Positions 1-8,246 are shown, counted from the first letter of the stretch. The stretch: DNA of 64,000 nt from Pseudoclavibacter endophyticus (GCF_008831085.1 NZ_WBJY01000001.1:1612001-1676000), one strand, 5' to 3'. A program made the numbers and translations. Notes: a model not told the origin generated them from the letters alone.

Positions 1-45
1 CGTGCGAGGCCGGTCGCCCGTACGTGCGTCGACTGCGCCGCCTAG
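1..45 (+). other. possible 3' end of an upstream CDS cut by the window edge
   Basis: The first frame is open from base 1 and closes at a TAG at 43-45, giving 14 residues that include a C-V-D-C motif. The stretch is too short to identify. It could be the end of a gene whose body lies outside the window, or chance. Bases 46-156 between this stop and the Nif3-like gene hold nothing I recognise. Confidence 0.2.
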
Positions 46-156
46 CCGAGAACGCGGACCCGCCGGCCACATGGCGCGACGGGTTCCGAGGCCCGCATCC
101 AGCGCTGCGACCGACGCCGCAATGAAGCGTTCGATCGAGTCCGGCAGGATGGTGAT

Positions 157-978
157 ATGACGACGCTGCAGCACGTGCTCGACACCATCGAATCCCTCTG
201 GCCCGCGAGGCGTGCCGAGGCGTGGGACTCGGTGGGCCTCGTCACGGGCGACCCTGACGCGCCGATCGAGCGGGTGCTGCTCGCCGTCGACGCCGTCGAC
301 GAAACCATTGGCGAAGCCCTCGACACCGGAGCGGAGCTCCTGCTGACGCATCACCCCCTCTTGCTGCGCGGCGTGACGACCGTGGCTGAGACGACGTACA
401 AGGGACGCGTGCTCGCACGACTGATCCGCGGCGGATGCGCGCTGGTCGCGGCGCACACGAACGCCGACGTCGTCGAGCGAGGGACCTCGGGTGAACTCGC
501 CCGGCGCCTTCGGCTCACGAACCAGCGGCCGATTGTGCCGGCGCGCGACGAGCCCGAGCTGGGTCTCGGGCGCGTCGGCGACCTGCCGGAGCCGACGACG
601 CTCGGTCAGCTCGCGGGCGCGCTCGCGCGCATCCTCCCCGCGACGGCGACCGGCATCCGCGCCGCTGGCGAGTACCAGGCAGAGGTTCGACGCGTTGCGC
701 TGTGCGGGGGAGCGGGCGACTCGCTGCTCGCCGACGGCGCCGTGCTCGGCGCCGACGTCTACATCACGAGCGACCTGCGCCACCATCCGGCCTCCGAGGC
801 GATCGAGCAGGCACGCCTGCGTGGCGGGCGCCCGTTCCTCATCGACACCTCGCACTGGGCGAGCGAATGGTTGTGGCTCGAGGCGGCGGCGGCGCAACTG
901 CGAGACGCGCATCCGGCCCTCGAAGTCACGGTGAGCGAGCGCAGCACCGACCCCTGGGACTTCGCGATTCCGCAATAG
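157..978 (+). CDS. Nif3-like dinuclear metal center protein (YbgI/DUF34 family)
   Basis: The 273-residue product matches the NIF3/DUF34 family, which forms toroidal hexamers with a two-metal site. The biochemical role is unsettled; links to GTP cyclohydrolase I-type function are old annotation. Visible marks are the N-terminal A-E-x-W-D-S-V-G-L motif (about residues 20-28), the metal-binding L-L-T-H-H-P-L-L segment (about 62-69), A-A-H-T-N-A-D (about 98-104), and a C-terminal D-T-S-H-W motif supplying further metal ligands. An ATG at 157 follows a weak GGTGAT ribosome site. The next gene is the coiled-coil/zinc-ribbon-like protein, a pairing seen widely in actinobacteria together with rnpB. 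Family assignment is firm; molecular function is not. Confidence 0.92.
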   Translation: MTTLQHVLDTIESLWPARRAEAWDSVGLVTGDPDAPIERVLLAVDAVDETIGEALDTGAELLLTHHPLLLRGVTTVAETTYKGRVLARLIRGGCALVAAHTNADVVERGTSGELARRLRLTNQRPIVPARDEPELGLGRVGDLPEPTTLGQLAGALARILPATATGIRAAGEYQAEVRRVALCGGAGDSLLADGAVLGADVYITSDLRHHPASEAIEQARLRGGRPFLIDTSHWASEWLWLEAAAAQLRDAHPALEVTVSERSTDPWDFAIPQ

Positions 979-1062
979 TCCCGGTCACTGGATGCTCGTG
1001 CCTCGGCCCGCGGCTCCGCTCGGCGTGCGCGTCGTGGCGGCGTGCAGCAGAATGGAGCGACT

Positions 1063-1824
1063 ATGAGAGCATCCCCCGAAATCCAGCGCCGACTGCTCGA
1101 CCTCGCCGAGCTCGACGCCCGCCGCACCAGGCTGCAGCACCGGGCCAACACCATGCCAGAGCAGCAGCAGCTCAAGGGGATGGAGCAGGCACGCGTCGAG
1201 CACCGCGCCTGGGTCGCCCGCGCGACCGGCGCGCTCGAAGACGCCCGCGCCGAGCTGAAGCGCGTGCAAGACGACACGATGCTCGTCGAGCAGCGGCTGG
1301 AACGCGATCGCCAACGGCAGTCGACGTCGTCGTCGGTGAAAGACGTGCAAGGGCTGGAATCCGAGATCGAGACCCTGCTGCGCCGCCGGGCGCTGTTGGA
1401 TGACGCGCAGCTCGAGGTCATGCAGCGCGTCGAAGACGCCGAGCGGGAGCTCGAGCGCGCGACCTCGGCGCAGGCGGCCGTCGAGCTGGACGCCGAACAG
1501 CTCGTGACGCGGCGCGACGCCGCACGGGCCGAGCTGCAGGCCGAGGCCAAGGTGATCGCCGGTGCGCGCAAAGCTCTCCTGCCCGGGCTCCCCGCCGAGC
1601 TCGTCGAGCTGTATGAGCGGCAGCGAGAACGCTACGGGGTCGGTGCGGCGGAACTCGTGGGGCAGGTGACGACGGGCTCGAACGTGACGCTCGACGCCGC
1701 CGATGTCGCCCGGATTCTCGCGGCCTCGCCCGACGAGGTGCTGCTGTGCCCCGATTCGAACGCCATTCTCGTGCGGACCCAGCGAAGCGCGTCGACGGCC
1801 GGGGCTCGAGCCGACGACGCCTAG
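1063..1824 (+). CDS. C4-type zinc-ribbon/coiled-coil protein (DUF164-like) with degenerate ribbon
   Basis: The 253-residue protein is dominated by a long charged coiled coil (about residues 5-175) followed by a C-terminal domain corresponding to the zinc ribbon of the CdsZ/DUF164 family. In the usual ribbon two C-x-x-C pairs bind zinc. Here the first pair is absent (the region reads V-G-Q-V-T-T-G-S) and only one cysteine remains, in L-L-C-P-D-S-N-A-I-L-V-R. The ribbon is therefore probably not a metal site. Start chosen at ATG 1063 because GGAG lies 5 nt upstream; an in-frame GTG at 1042 lacks that. It sits between the Nif3-like gene and rnpB, the common actinobacterial arrangement. Function unknown; nucleic-acid or cell-envelope roles have been suggested for the family. 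Confidence 0.88.
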   Translation: MRASPEIQRRLLDLAELDARRTRLQHRANTMPEQQQLKGMEQARVEHRAWVARATGALEDARAELKRVQDDTMLVEQRLERDRQRQSTSSSVKDVQGLESEIETLLRRRALLDDAQLEVMQRVEDAERELERATSAQAAVELDAEQLVTRRDAARAELQAEAKVIAGARKALLPGLPAELVELYERQRERYGVGAAELVGQVTTGSNVTLDAADVARILAASPDEVLLCPDSNAILVRTQRSASTAGARADDA

Positions 1825-1847
1825 ACCGAGTAGACTGGGCGGTCGAT

Positions 1848-2210
<363 letters not shown>

Positions 2211-2225
2211 ATCGGTTCTCGACGG

Positions 2226-3020
2226 CTACTCCCAGCCGTCGGACGCGAGCCGCGCGGCGCCGGCGATACCGGCGTTGTTGCGCAGCTTGGCCGCGACGAG
2301 CGGTGTCGTCACGTCGACGAAGTGCAGGAACTCGTCGGCGCGCTTCGAGACACCGCCGGAGACGACGAACAGGTCGGGCGAAAACAGCTGTTCGAGCTTG
2401 CGGTAGTAGGGAACGAGCCGCGCGGCCCAGTCCTCGAAGCCGAGGTCCTCGCGCTCACGAACCTTGGCCGATGCGTATCGCTCGTAGTCGGCGTGCCCGT
2501 CGAGTTCGAGGTGACCGAGCTCGGTGTTGGGAAACAGCTGGCCGTTGTGCACGAGCGCACTCCCAATGCCCGTGCCGAGGGTCGTCACGATGACCGTGTC
2601 CGTGCGTCCCTTCGCGGCGCCGTAGACCACCTCTGCGTAGCCGGCGGCGTCGGCATCGTTCATGATCGAGACGGTGCCGCCGAGCTCGTCGGCGAACAGC
2701 GCCGCGGCGTCGAGCCCGATCCAGTCGGGCGAGATGTTCGCGGCCGTCGACGTGACGCCGTGGCGGACGACCGATGGCAGGCAGACGCCGACGCGGAGGT
2801 GGCGGGCTTTCATGTCGAGCTCGCTCAGAATTGACGCGCGCACCTGTTGGACTGCGGCGACGATATCGACGGGCGATCCGCCCTTCGGCGTCGTCTCCTT
2901 ATGGCGCGCCGTGACGAGCTCGCCCGTGCGGACATCGACCGCGCCGCCCTTGATGCCCGTGCCACCGACGTCGATGCCGATGGCGAGATGTTCAGACCGA
3001 TGCGCAGGAGTCTTCGCCAT
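2226..3020 (-). CDS. ppgK: polyphosphate glucokinase (ROK family)
   Basis: The 264-residue ROK-family sugar kinase phosphorylates glucose using inorganic polyphosphate (and usually ATP), a cytosolic step typical of actinobacteria. Evidence: N-terminal phosphate-binding G-I-D-V-G-G-T-G-I-K-G (about residues 14-24), the second glycine-rich segment T-L-G-T-G-I-G-S-A-L-V, the sugar-contacting E-L-G-H-L motif, and the conserved C-terminal A-A-R-L-V-P-Y-Y-R-K-L-E-Q-L-F-S-P-D. The length is normal. The ATG at 3020 has no ribosome site, but TAGGCT ends 6 nt upstream, suggesting leaderless transcription; that hexamer begins with the TAG stop codon of the upstream MarR gene. In many actinobacteria ppgK adjoins the primary sigma factor gene; here they are 24 kb apart. 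Confidence 0.95.
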   Translation of the reverse strand: MAKTPAHRSEHLAIGIDVGGTGIKGGAVDVRTGELVTARHKETTPKGGSPVDIVAAVQQVRASILSELDMKARHLRVGVCLPSVVRHGVTSTAANISPDWIGLDAAALFADELGGTVSIMNDADAAGYAEVVYGAAKGRTDTVIVTTLGTGIGSALVHNGQLFPNTELGHLELDGHADYERYASAKVREREDLGFEDWAARLVPYYRKLEQLFSPDLFVVSGGVSKRADEFLHFVDVTTPLVAAKLRNNAGIAGAARLASDGWE

Positions 3021-3026
3021 GCGTCG

Positions 3027-3032
3027 AGCCTA
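3027..3032 (-). promoter_or_regulatory. -10 hexamer TAGGCT for leaderless ppgK
   Basis: TAGGCT fits TANNNT and ends 6 nt before the ppgK ATG; no ribosome site is present. It overlaps the MarR-gene stop codon (3030-3032). Confidence 0.5.
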
Positions 3033-3575
3033 GCCAGGTTCCCGCTCCGCCGGCGAAGCGTCGCCGGCGCTCGCCGACGCCGAATCCGCGGGCCACGGGG
3101 ATCCGTTGCCTGCCCGGTCGATCAGCCGCGCGAGGAGATCGGTGAGTGTCCGGAATTCGTCCGGCGTCAGGGTCTGCTCCACGAGCCGCTGGCCGCGCAT
3201 CGAAACCGGGAGCATCTGGTCGTGCAGCCGGGCCCCTTCGTCGGTGAGGTAGAGGTGCTTCGAACGACGTGCGCCGTCCACGGACACCACGTACCCGCCT
3301 CGCGCGAGCGCGTTGGCGCTGCGCGACACCTCGCCCTTGTCGATCAGCACCGTCGCGGCGATGCGGGCCGCGGTCGTACCGGGCCGCCTGGCGACGGCCG
3401 AAAGCACGCGCCAGTCGGTGATGCTGTGCCCGAATCGCCGGCGAAGCGACCGCGCCTCCGTGGTTGCGAAGATGTTCGCGAGCATGGCCAGCAGCCGTGG
3501 GGCGAACGTCGCCTCGTCGATGACGTTCGTCAGCGGGGCGGGGATCGCTCCCTCGGGAATCTGAGCTGGGCCCAT
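3030..3575 (-). CDS. MarR-family transcriptional regulator
   Basis: The 181-residue protein has the winged-helix layout of MarR: N-terminal dimerisation helix (F-A-P-R-L-L-A-M-L-A-N-I-F), then D-W-R-V-L-S-A-V-A-R-R-P-G-T-T-A-A-R-I-A and a recognition-helix region ending S-A-N-A-L-A-R-G-G-Y-V, then the wing with S-V-D-G-A-R-R-S-K-H-L-Y-L-T. The start was set at ATG 3575, preceded by AAGGAG at 4-nt spacing; a longer frame to 3725 runs through the divergent gene and lacks a site. It is divergent from a substrate-binding lipoprotein and an SDR gene, with a perfect palindrome (3617-3630) between them, so it probably represses that pair and itself. The effector is unknown. Confidence 0.9.
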   Translation of the reverse strand: MGPAQIPEGAIPAPLTNVIDEATFAPRLLAMLANIFATTEARSLRRRFGHSITDWRVLSAVARRPGTTAARIAATVLIDKGEVSRSANALARGGYVVSVDGARRSKHLYLTDEGARLHDQMLPVSMRGQRLVEQTLTPDEFRTLTDLLARLIDRAGNGSPWPADSASASAGDASPAEREPG

Positions 3576-3616
3576 GGCGCTCCTTTCCGGCGGGTCTTTC
3601 GCAGAGTGAAAACAGT

Positions 3617-3630
3617 GTTGGGTTCCCAAC
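3617..3630. promoter_or_regulatory. palindromic operator candidate for the MarR regulator
   Basis: GTTGGG-TT-CCCAAC is a perfect 6-bp inverted repeat with a 2-bp spacer. It lies in the 116-bp gap between the divergent MarR and substrate-binding-protein genes, 42 bp from the MarR start and 62 bp from the lipoprotein start. Assignment to the MarR protein rests on position and symmetry only. Confidence 0.5.
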
Positions 3631-3691
3631 TTACAGTGGCGCAGGATGGGCCGCCAGGGAACCCCGCTCAATGACGAGTCAGGAGTCGACC

Positions 3692-4741
3692 ATGCGACAC
3701 ACCATTGATCTGCCCACATCCGCACCGCGCCGCACCGGGCGCCTTCGTTCCCCGGGCGCCGTCTCGCTCGCCGCTGTCCTCGCCCTTTGCGGCTGCGCCG
3801 GGGATGGCGGAACGGGAGACCTCGACGAGATGGTCTTCCTCAGCTATCTCCCGCTCGAAACCCTCTCGCTGGCCCCGGAGATGCTCGCCTACGCCGGCGG
3901 GTACTTCGAAGAGGAGGGGCTCGAAGTCACGCTCGAGCCCGTCAACGGCTCGCCCGTCGCGATCCAGTCGCTCATCGGTGGCAGCGGACACGTCACGCGA
4001 GCCGGCGGGATCGATGTCCTCAGCGTCTCGTCCGAGGGCCATACCCTCGTCAACATCGGCACGCTCGAGCGCGGGGGCGGCTTCCGCATCGTCTCCGCGG
4101 AGAGCGACGCAATCGAATCCATCGATGACCTCCCCGGCACGACGATCGGCGTCGGGTCCGAGGGAGGGACCAGCACCAAGACCCTGGATCTTGCACTCGA
4201 AGCGGCCGGGTACTCGGCTGAGGACGTCGCCCGGCAGGCGGTTCCCGTCACGGCGGCCACCTTCGCGCTCGTCGAACAGGGCCGGATCGACGGGTACATG
4301 CTCGGCATCGACACGGCGGTCCTCGTCACGGCGCAGAACGAGGATGCCATCTCGAGTCCCGCGGGCCTCACCGCCCCGCCGGACGTCCAGTCGTACGTCA
4401 CCACCCCAGAGCAGATCGAGAACAATCCCGACCAGATCGAACGGTTCATGCGCGCGATCGCGAAGGCGACGCAGTTCATCATCGAGGACGAGGACCTCTC
4501 CGAGACCCTCGACATCATTCGCACGGAGTTCAGCTTCGACGCGCTCGACAACGACGAGGTGGCCGTTGAAGCGCTCGACTTGTATCGCCAGGTCTGGGTG
4601 GGGGATGGGTCCCACGGCATCCTCGAGCAGGACCACGACCGCTGGCAAGAGGCATACGACGTCATGGTCGACGCCGAGCTCGCGACAGCGGGCGGCGACC
4701 CCGAAAGCTGGATCACCGACGAATTCGTTCCCTTGCCCTGA
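3692..4741 (+). CDS. ABC-transporter substrate-binding lipoprotein (NMT1/SsuA/THI5-like)
   Basis: The 349-residue protein has a lipoprotein-type signal: basic N-terminus, hydrophobic V-S-L-A-A-V-L-A-L-C-G and a candidate lipidated Cys at residue 35. The mature part resembles NMT1/SsuA/TauA periplasmic-binding proteins (A-P-E-M-L-A-Y-A-G-G-Y-F-E-E-E-G-L-E-V near the start, then a G-S-G-H-V region), which bind small organic ions such as sulfonates, taurine or pyrimidine precursors. The start was chosen at ATG 3692 because AGGAG is 6 nt upstream; ATG 3671 has no site. No ATPase or permease gene adjoins it, so it is an orphan binding protein. The SDR gene follows after 37 bp. The substrate cannot be inferred. 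Confidence 0.85.
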   Translation: MRHTIDLPTSAPRRTGRLRSPGAVSLAAVLALCGCAGDGGTGDLDEMVFLSYLPLETLSLAPEMLAYAGGYFEEEGLEVTLEPVNGSPVAIQSLIGGSGHVTRAGGIDVLSVSSEGHTLVNIGTLERGGGFRIVSAESDAIESIDDLPGTTIGVGSEGGTSTKTLDLALEAAGYSAEDVARQAVPVTAATFALVEQGRIDGYMLGIDTAVLVTAQNEDAISSPAGLTAPPDVQSYVTTPEQIENNPDQIERFMRAIAKATQFIIEDEDLSETLDIIRTEFSFDALDNDEVAVEALDLYRQVWVGDGSHGILEQDHDRWQEAYDVMVDAELATAGGDPESWITDEFVPLP

Positions 4742-4778
4742 GCGGCGAACGAGACCGACCGCGACGGAAGAGGCGAAC

Positions 4779-5570
4779 ATGGAACTCGATGGCAAGGTCG
4801 CCATCATCACCGGTGGGGCGAGCGGGATCGGGCGCGCGAGCGTCTCGACATTCCTCCGCGAGGGAGCACGCGTCGTGATCGCCGACATCAACCTCGAGGG
4901 GGCCAGGACGGTCGTCGTCGAGGAGGAGGCCGCCGGATTCGCCGGACGCGTCGTCGCGGTTCGCACAGACGTGGGCTCCTGGGATGACGTGCGGGCCATG
5001 GTCGCGGCAGCGGTCGACGCTTTCGGCCGGCTCGACGTGATCTTCAACAACGCCGGCATCCCCGGCGGCTATCCGATTCTGGAACAAGAGCCGGACGCGC
5101 ACTATTACCCGATCATGCGCGTCGATCTCGACGGCGTGTACTTCGGCATCCTCGCTGCGGCCCGCCAGTTCGCGGCGCAGGGGACGCCGGGAGTCATCAT
5201 CAACACGTCGTCGATCTACGGCCAGTCAGCGGGCGAGCGGGCGCTCGTCTACGGCGCCGCCAAGGCTGGGGTCATCTCGTTGACCCGTTCGGCCGCGCTC
5301 GAACTCGCCGAGCACGACATCCGCGTCGTCGCCATCACCCCGGGGCGCGCCAACACCCCGATCATCGCGCGCTTCTCCGAAGAGCTGACCGAGTTCATGG
5401 CGAAGGAACAGCTGCGCGGCCGCCTCACCGAGCCGTCCGAGATCGGCGAGGTCGTCGCCTTCCTCGCGTCCGACCGCGCCAACGCGATCAACGGCACGGT
5501 CGTGAGCGTCGACGACGGCTACATCGCGTTCAAGAACCGGCTCCCGCTCGGGCCGGTGCGTGAGCCCTGA
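4779..5570 (+). CDS. short-chain dehydrogenase/reductase (SDR, classical)
   Basis: The 263-residue NAD(P)-dependent oxidoreductase shows the classical SDR set: cofactor loop T-G-G-A-S-G-I-G (about residues 11-18), N-N-A-G (about 90), catalytic Ser in N-T-S-S-I-Y-G and the Y-G-A-A-K catalytic pair. An Asp at the end of beta-2 (V-V-I-A-D-I-N) favours NAD over NADP. GGAAGAGG precedes the ATG. It lies 37 bp after the substrate-binding lipoprotein, presumably in the same transcript under MarR control, so it may act on whatever compound that protein captures. Its stop is 3 bp from the convergent map stop. The substrate is unknown. Confidence 0.92.
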   Translation: MELDGKVAIITGGASGIGRASVSTFLREGARVVIADINLEGARTVVVEEEAAGFAGRVVAVRTDVGSWDDVRAMVAAAVDAFGRLDVIFNNAGIPGGYPILEQEPDAHYYPIMRVDLDGVYFGILAAARQFAAQGTPGVIINTSSIYGQSAGERALVYGAAKAGVISLTRSAALELAEHDIRVVAITPGRANTPIIARFSEELTEFMAKEQLRGRLTEPSEIGEVVAFLASDRANAINGTVVSVDDGYIAFKNRLPLGPVREP

Positions 5571-5573
5571 CGC

Positions 5574-6464
5574 TCAGAGCCCCCAGTCGTCACCGGATGC
5601 GAGGGTGAGCACCTCCGCGCCGTGCTCTCGCACGACGATCGTGTGCTCCCACTGCGCCGTTCTCGAGCCGTCGGCCGTGACGACCGTCCAGTCGTCATCC
5701 CACAGTGTCCACTCGTGACCGCCCCCGATCGTCAGCATCGGCTCGATCGTGAACACCATGCCGACCTCGATCGTGTCGCGCTGCTGATCGCTGTCGTAGT
5801 GCGGGATGACGAGTCCGGAGTGGAAGGGCTTGCCGACGCCGTGGCCCGTGTAGTCGCGTACGACGCCGTACCCGAAGCGCTTGGCGTACTTCTCGATCAC
5901 GCGACCGATCACGTTCACCTCCCGGCCGGGCTTCACCGCCTTGATGCCTCGGCGAAGCGCCTCTCGCGTGCGTTCGACCAGCAGCCGGCTCTCGTCGTCG
6001 ACCTCTCCCACGAGGTACATGCGGTTGGTGTCGCCGTGAACCCCGTCGACGAACGCGGTGCAGTCCACGTTGAGGATGTCACCGTCATCGAGCACCGTGT
6101 CGTCCGGGATGCCGTGGCATACGACCTCATTGAGCGATGTGCAGATCGCCTTGGGGAAGCCGCGATAGCCGAGGCACGACGGGTAGGCGCCCCGCTCGAC
6201 GAGGAAGTCATGCGCGATGGCGTCGAGCTCGTCGGTCGTGACGCCCGGCGCGACGAACTGCTCCAGGTGGGCGAGCGCCGCCGCGGCGATCGACCCGGCC
6301 CGCCCGATGCGTTCGATGTCGTCCTCCGCGTAGACATCGCCACCCGACCATGGTTCGGGAGCGGGACGGCCGACATAGTGCGGGCGGGCGATCGAGGCCG
6401 GGACGGGGCGCTGCGGGGTCACAGTTCCGGGAGTGAGCAGCCCCGTTGAAGGGTTTTTGGGCAT
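5574..6464 (-). CDS. map: methionine aminopeptidase, type I
   Basis: The 296-residue enzyme removes the initiator methionine from nascent proteins. Five metal ligands can be read: D and D in [11 protein letters not shown] in [10 protein letters not shown] in F-T-I-E-P-M, and the final E in Q-W-E-H-T-I-V-V. The N-terminal extension of about 45 residues has a Pro-rich P-x-x-V-P-x-x-I-x-R-P-x-Y segment common in actinobacterial MetAPs. The start was set at ATG 6464 (M-P-K-N-P-S), not the longer frame to 6548, which would overlap the divergent gene. There is no ribosome site; TAGAGT ends 7 nt upstream, indicating a leaderless message. Confidence 0.95.
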   Translation of the reverse strand: MPKNPSTGLLTPGTVTPQRPVPASIARPHYVGRPAPEPWSGGDVYAEDDIERIGRAGSIAAAALAHLEQFVAPGVTTDELDAIAHDFLVERGAYPSCLGYRGFPKAICTSLNEVVCHGIPDDTVLDDGDILNVDCTAFVDGVHGDTNRMYLVGEVDDESRLLVERTREALRRGIKAVKPGREVNVIGRVIEKYAKRFGYGVVRDYTGHGVGKPFHSGLVIPHYDSDQQRDTIEVGMVFTIEPMLTIGGGHEWTLWDDDWTVVTADGSRTAQWEHTIVVREHGAEVLTLASGDDWGL

Positions 6465-6469
6465 ACCCT
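6464..6469 (+). promoter_or_regulatory. -10 hexamer TACCCT for the leaderless 66-aa gene
   Basis: TACCCT ends 7 nt before the ATG at 6477. Its first base is the first base of the divergent map start codon, so the two promoters interlock. Confidence 0.55.
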
Positions 6470-6471
6470 CA

Positions 6472-6477
6472 ACTCTA
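6472..6477 (-). promoter_or_regulatory. -10 hexamer TAGAGT for leaderless map
   Basis: On the minus strand TAGAGT ends 7 nt before the map ATG. It is placed symmetrically to the + strand hexamer; its first base pairs with the A of the divergent ATG. Confidence 0.55.
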
Positions 6478-6677
6478 TGACCGAGCAGCACGACCGCGAG
6501 ACCTCGACGTCCTACTGGTACAACACGCGCACCGGCGAGGTCGAGCATGGCAAACAGTCGATCGCGAGCGACCTCGTCGGCCCGTTCGCGACTGCCGCCG
6601 AGGCGTCACGCGCGCCGGAGCGCCTCCAGGAGAACGCCCGCCGCTGGGCGGAGGAAGAAGCCGAGAACGACGACTGA
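6477..6677 (+). CDS. small actinobacterial protein, SPOR-like short domain
   Basis: A 66-residue acidic protein ([14 protein letters not shown] ... [12 protein letters not shown]) of a type found across actinobacteria and often labelled SPOR-domain-containing because of the G-P-F/Y-x-T-x-x-E-A motif. No signal peptide or membrane segment is seen, so a peptidoglycan-binding role as in true SPOR proteins is doubtful. It is divergent from map with only 12 bp between the ATGs and appears leaderless. Function unknown. A weak 6-bp hairpin (6728-6746) follows it; the rest of 6678-6845 holds no recognisable gene. Confidence 0.8.
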   Translation: MTEQHDRETSTSYWYNTRTGEVEHGKQSIASDLVGPFATAAEASRAPERLQENARRWAEEEAENDD

Positions 6678-6845
6678 GTCGATCGCCCGCCGGCGGCCGG
6701 CTCGCCGTTTCACCCGCTTCGCGCGTTGAGAGGGCTGGGACCTCTCACCTCGGCTACACCAAGGACGTCAACCGGTTGTACTCCACCGGCGTCATCGATC
6801 GGCAGTCGCTCACCCAGAGAGACCTGACCGGCTTCATCGCGCCGT

Positions 6846-7463
6846 TCAGACGCGCACGGCGTGCTCGATGAAGTCGAGCATCGTCGCCGTCATCGGCACG
6901 AGGTCGAGCGTCTCGTCGGATGCCCATCGGTCGAGCACGTCGTTCTTCGCGGCACCAATCAGTTGGGCGACCTCGTAGACGTCAAAGGCCCGGAACTGTC
7001 CCTGTGCCTGGCCCCGTCGCAGCAGGTCGGCAAGCGCCTCGGTTTCGTCGCTCGAGACGTTCTCGAACGCCCGGATGAAGGCCGGTTCGCGGTGATTGGA
7101 CATGACCTCCACCATCGCGCGGAACTCGACGCGTCGCGAGGAGAAGAACTCCAGTTCGGCGCTGAGCTGCGCGCGCAGACGCGCCGCGGGAGACATCTCG
7201 CTGGGCACGCCGGCCGTGATGTGCAGGACGCACTCCTCGAAAAGGGTCAGCGCCACCCGGCGCAAGATCTCGTCCTTGCTCGCGAAGTGATAGGTGATGA
7301 CGCCTTTGCTGACCCCCGCACGCTGCGCGATGCGACCGACGGACGCGGCGGCGTAGCCGACTTCGGACAGCACCTCGGCTGCCGCCCGCTCGATCTGGTT
7401 CCGTCGCGCGCGCCCGCCGACGGTGCCGCGACCCTCCGTGGTCGAATCCCCGTTTGTACGCAC
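6846..7463 (-). CDS. TetR/AcrR-family transcriptional regulator
   Basis: The 205-residue protein has a TetR_N helix-turn-helix at about residues 20-66: I-E-R-A-A-A-E-V-L-S-E-V-G-Y, then S-V-G-R-I-A-Q-R-A-G-V-S-K-G-V-I-T-Y-H-F. The C-terminal ligand domain resembles the TetR_C6 type. It starts with GTG 7463, which has no ribosome site but lies 6 nt after TAGAGT, so it is probably leaderless. A perfect 7-bp inverted repeat (7463-7480) covers its start codon and -10 and the presumed promoter of the divergent CPBP protease gene. It most likely represses both. The ligand is unknown. Confidence 0.92.
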   Translation of the reverse strand: MRTNGDSTTEGRGTVGGRARRNQIERAAAEVLSEVGYAAASVGRIAQRAGVSKGVITYHFASKDEILRRVALTLFEECVLHITAGVPSEMSPAARLRAQLSAELEFFSSRRVEFRAMVEVMSNHREPAFIRAFENVSSDETEALADLLRRGQAQGQFRAFDVYEVAQLIGAAKNDVLDRWASDETLDLVPMTATMLDFIEHAVRV

Positions 7464-7480
7464 GTACTAACTCTAGTACG
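7463..7480. promoter_or_regulatory. TetR operator candidate overlapping divergent promoters
   Basis: CGTACTA-N4-TAGTACG is a perfect inverted repeat centred between the tetR-like and CPBP genes. It contains the tetR GTG start, its -10 TAGAGT (7470-7475, minus strand), and overlaps TACGGT (7477-7482), a candidate -10 for the protease gene. Confidence 0.6.
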
Positions 7481-7511
7481 GTCGGACGAACTCTACGAGT
7501 GGAGGGTGAGC

Positions 7512-8246
7512 GTGTCGAAGGAAGCGAGCATTGACGCAGGCCGGGGGACTCGGTTCGTGAAGCTCATCGTCTTCTCCGTCCTCATCACCCTGACCGCCGG
7601 CCTGCTGTTCGTGGTCGTCAACGACCCCTTATTCGGGTTCAGCCCGTTTGCGAGCGAATTCACGAACCGGATGCTGAACTATCAGCTCAGCGCCCTACCG
7701 GTGGCAGGGCTCGCCCTGCTCCTGACGTTCCTGTTCGCGGGGAGGGGCCGGCTTCGCTACCTCAGTCTCAAGCGCACCGGTGCGATGCGCCCTTTCTTCG
7801 CGCAACGAGGCGGAGGGCGGTGGGAATCCGACGGCTGGTTCCTCGGCCTCATTATGGTCGCGATCGTCGGAACGGTCACGTACTTCCAGTTCCTTCCGGG
7901 CGGGTTCACCTTTCACTGGGCCCACATCGCACTGGTGCTCCCGTTCGCGGCGATGAATGCCTTCACGGAAGAGGCGATCTTCCGGCTGCCGTTCGTCACC
8001 ATGGGCGAGAACGCTACGAACTCACGGACATACGGGCTCGTCATGAGCTCGGTCGTGTTCGGTGTCTATCACTACTGGGGAATCGCGCCGAACGGACTCG
8101 CTGGCGCCTTCATGTCGGCTTTCCTCGGGTTCGTCTTGGCGAAGTCCATGCAGGAGACGGGAGGGTCCTTCTGGGCGTTTGCGATCCATATGGCACTCGA
8201 CGTCCCCATACTGACTTTTGCGCTCAACCAGACGCCGTCGCCATAA
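7512..8246 (+). CDS. CPBP-family intramembrane metalloprotease
   Basis: The 244-residue integral membrane protein belongs to the CAAX-protease/bacteriocin-processing (Abi, CPBP) family. Signatures in order: E-E-A-I-F-R (the EExxxR motif), F-G-V-Y-H-Y-W (FxxxH) and F-A-I-H-M-A-L-D-V, supplying the Glu and His metal ligands. Several hydrophobic helices are evident, the first at about residues 18-38. It starts at GTG 7512 with GGAGGG 5 nt upstream. Members of the family cleave transmembrane or prenylated substrates and some give immunity to bacteriocins; the substrate here is unknown. It is divergent from a TetR regulator sharing an operator, so it is probably inducible. Confidence 0.9.
   Translation: MSKEASIDAGRGTRFVKLIVFSVLITLTAGLLFVVVNDPLFGFSPFASEFTNRMLNYQLSALPVAGLALLLTFLFAGRGRLRYLSLKRTGAMRPFFAQRGGGRWESDGWFLGLIMVAIVGTVTYFQFLPGGFTFHWAHIALVLPFAAMNAFTEEAIFRLPFVTMGENATNSRTYGLVMSSVVFGVYHYWGIAPNGLAGAFMSAFLGFVLAKSMQETGGSFWAFAIHMALDVPILTFALNQTPSP

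Noticed and set aside
3705..4778. long in-frame extension upstream of the SDR gene
   Set aside because: Overlaps the substrate-binding lipoprotein in another frame and is Arg/Ser-rich; the SDR starts at 4779 with its own ribosome site.
6750..6871. possible gene remnant after the 66-aa gene
   Set aside because: The translated text matches no family I recognise and runs into the tetR-like gene.
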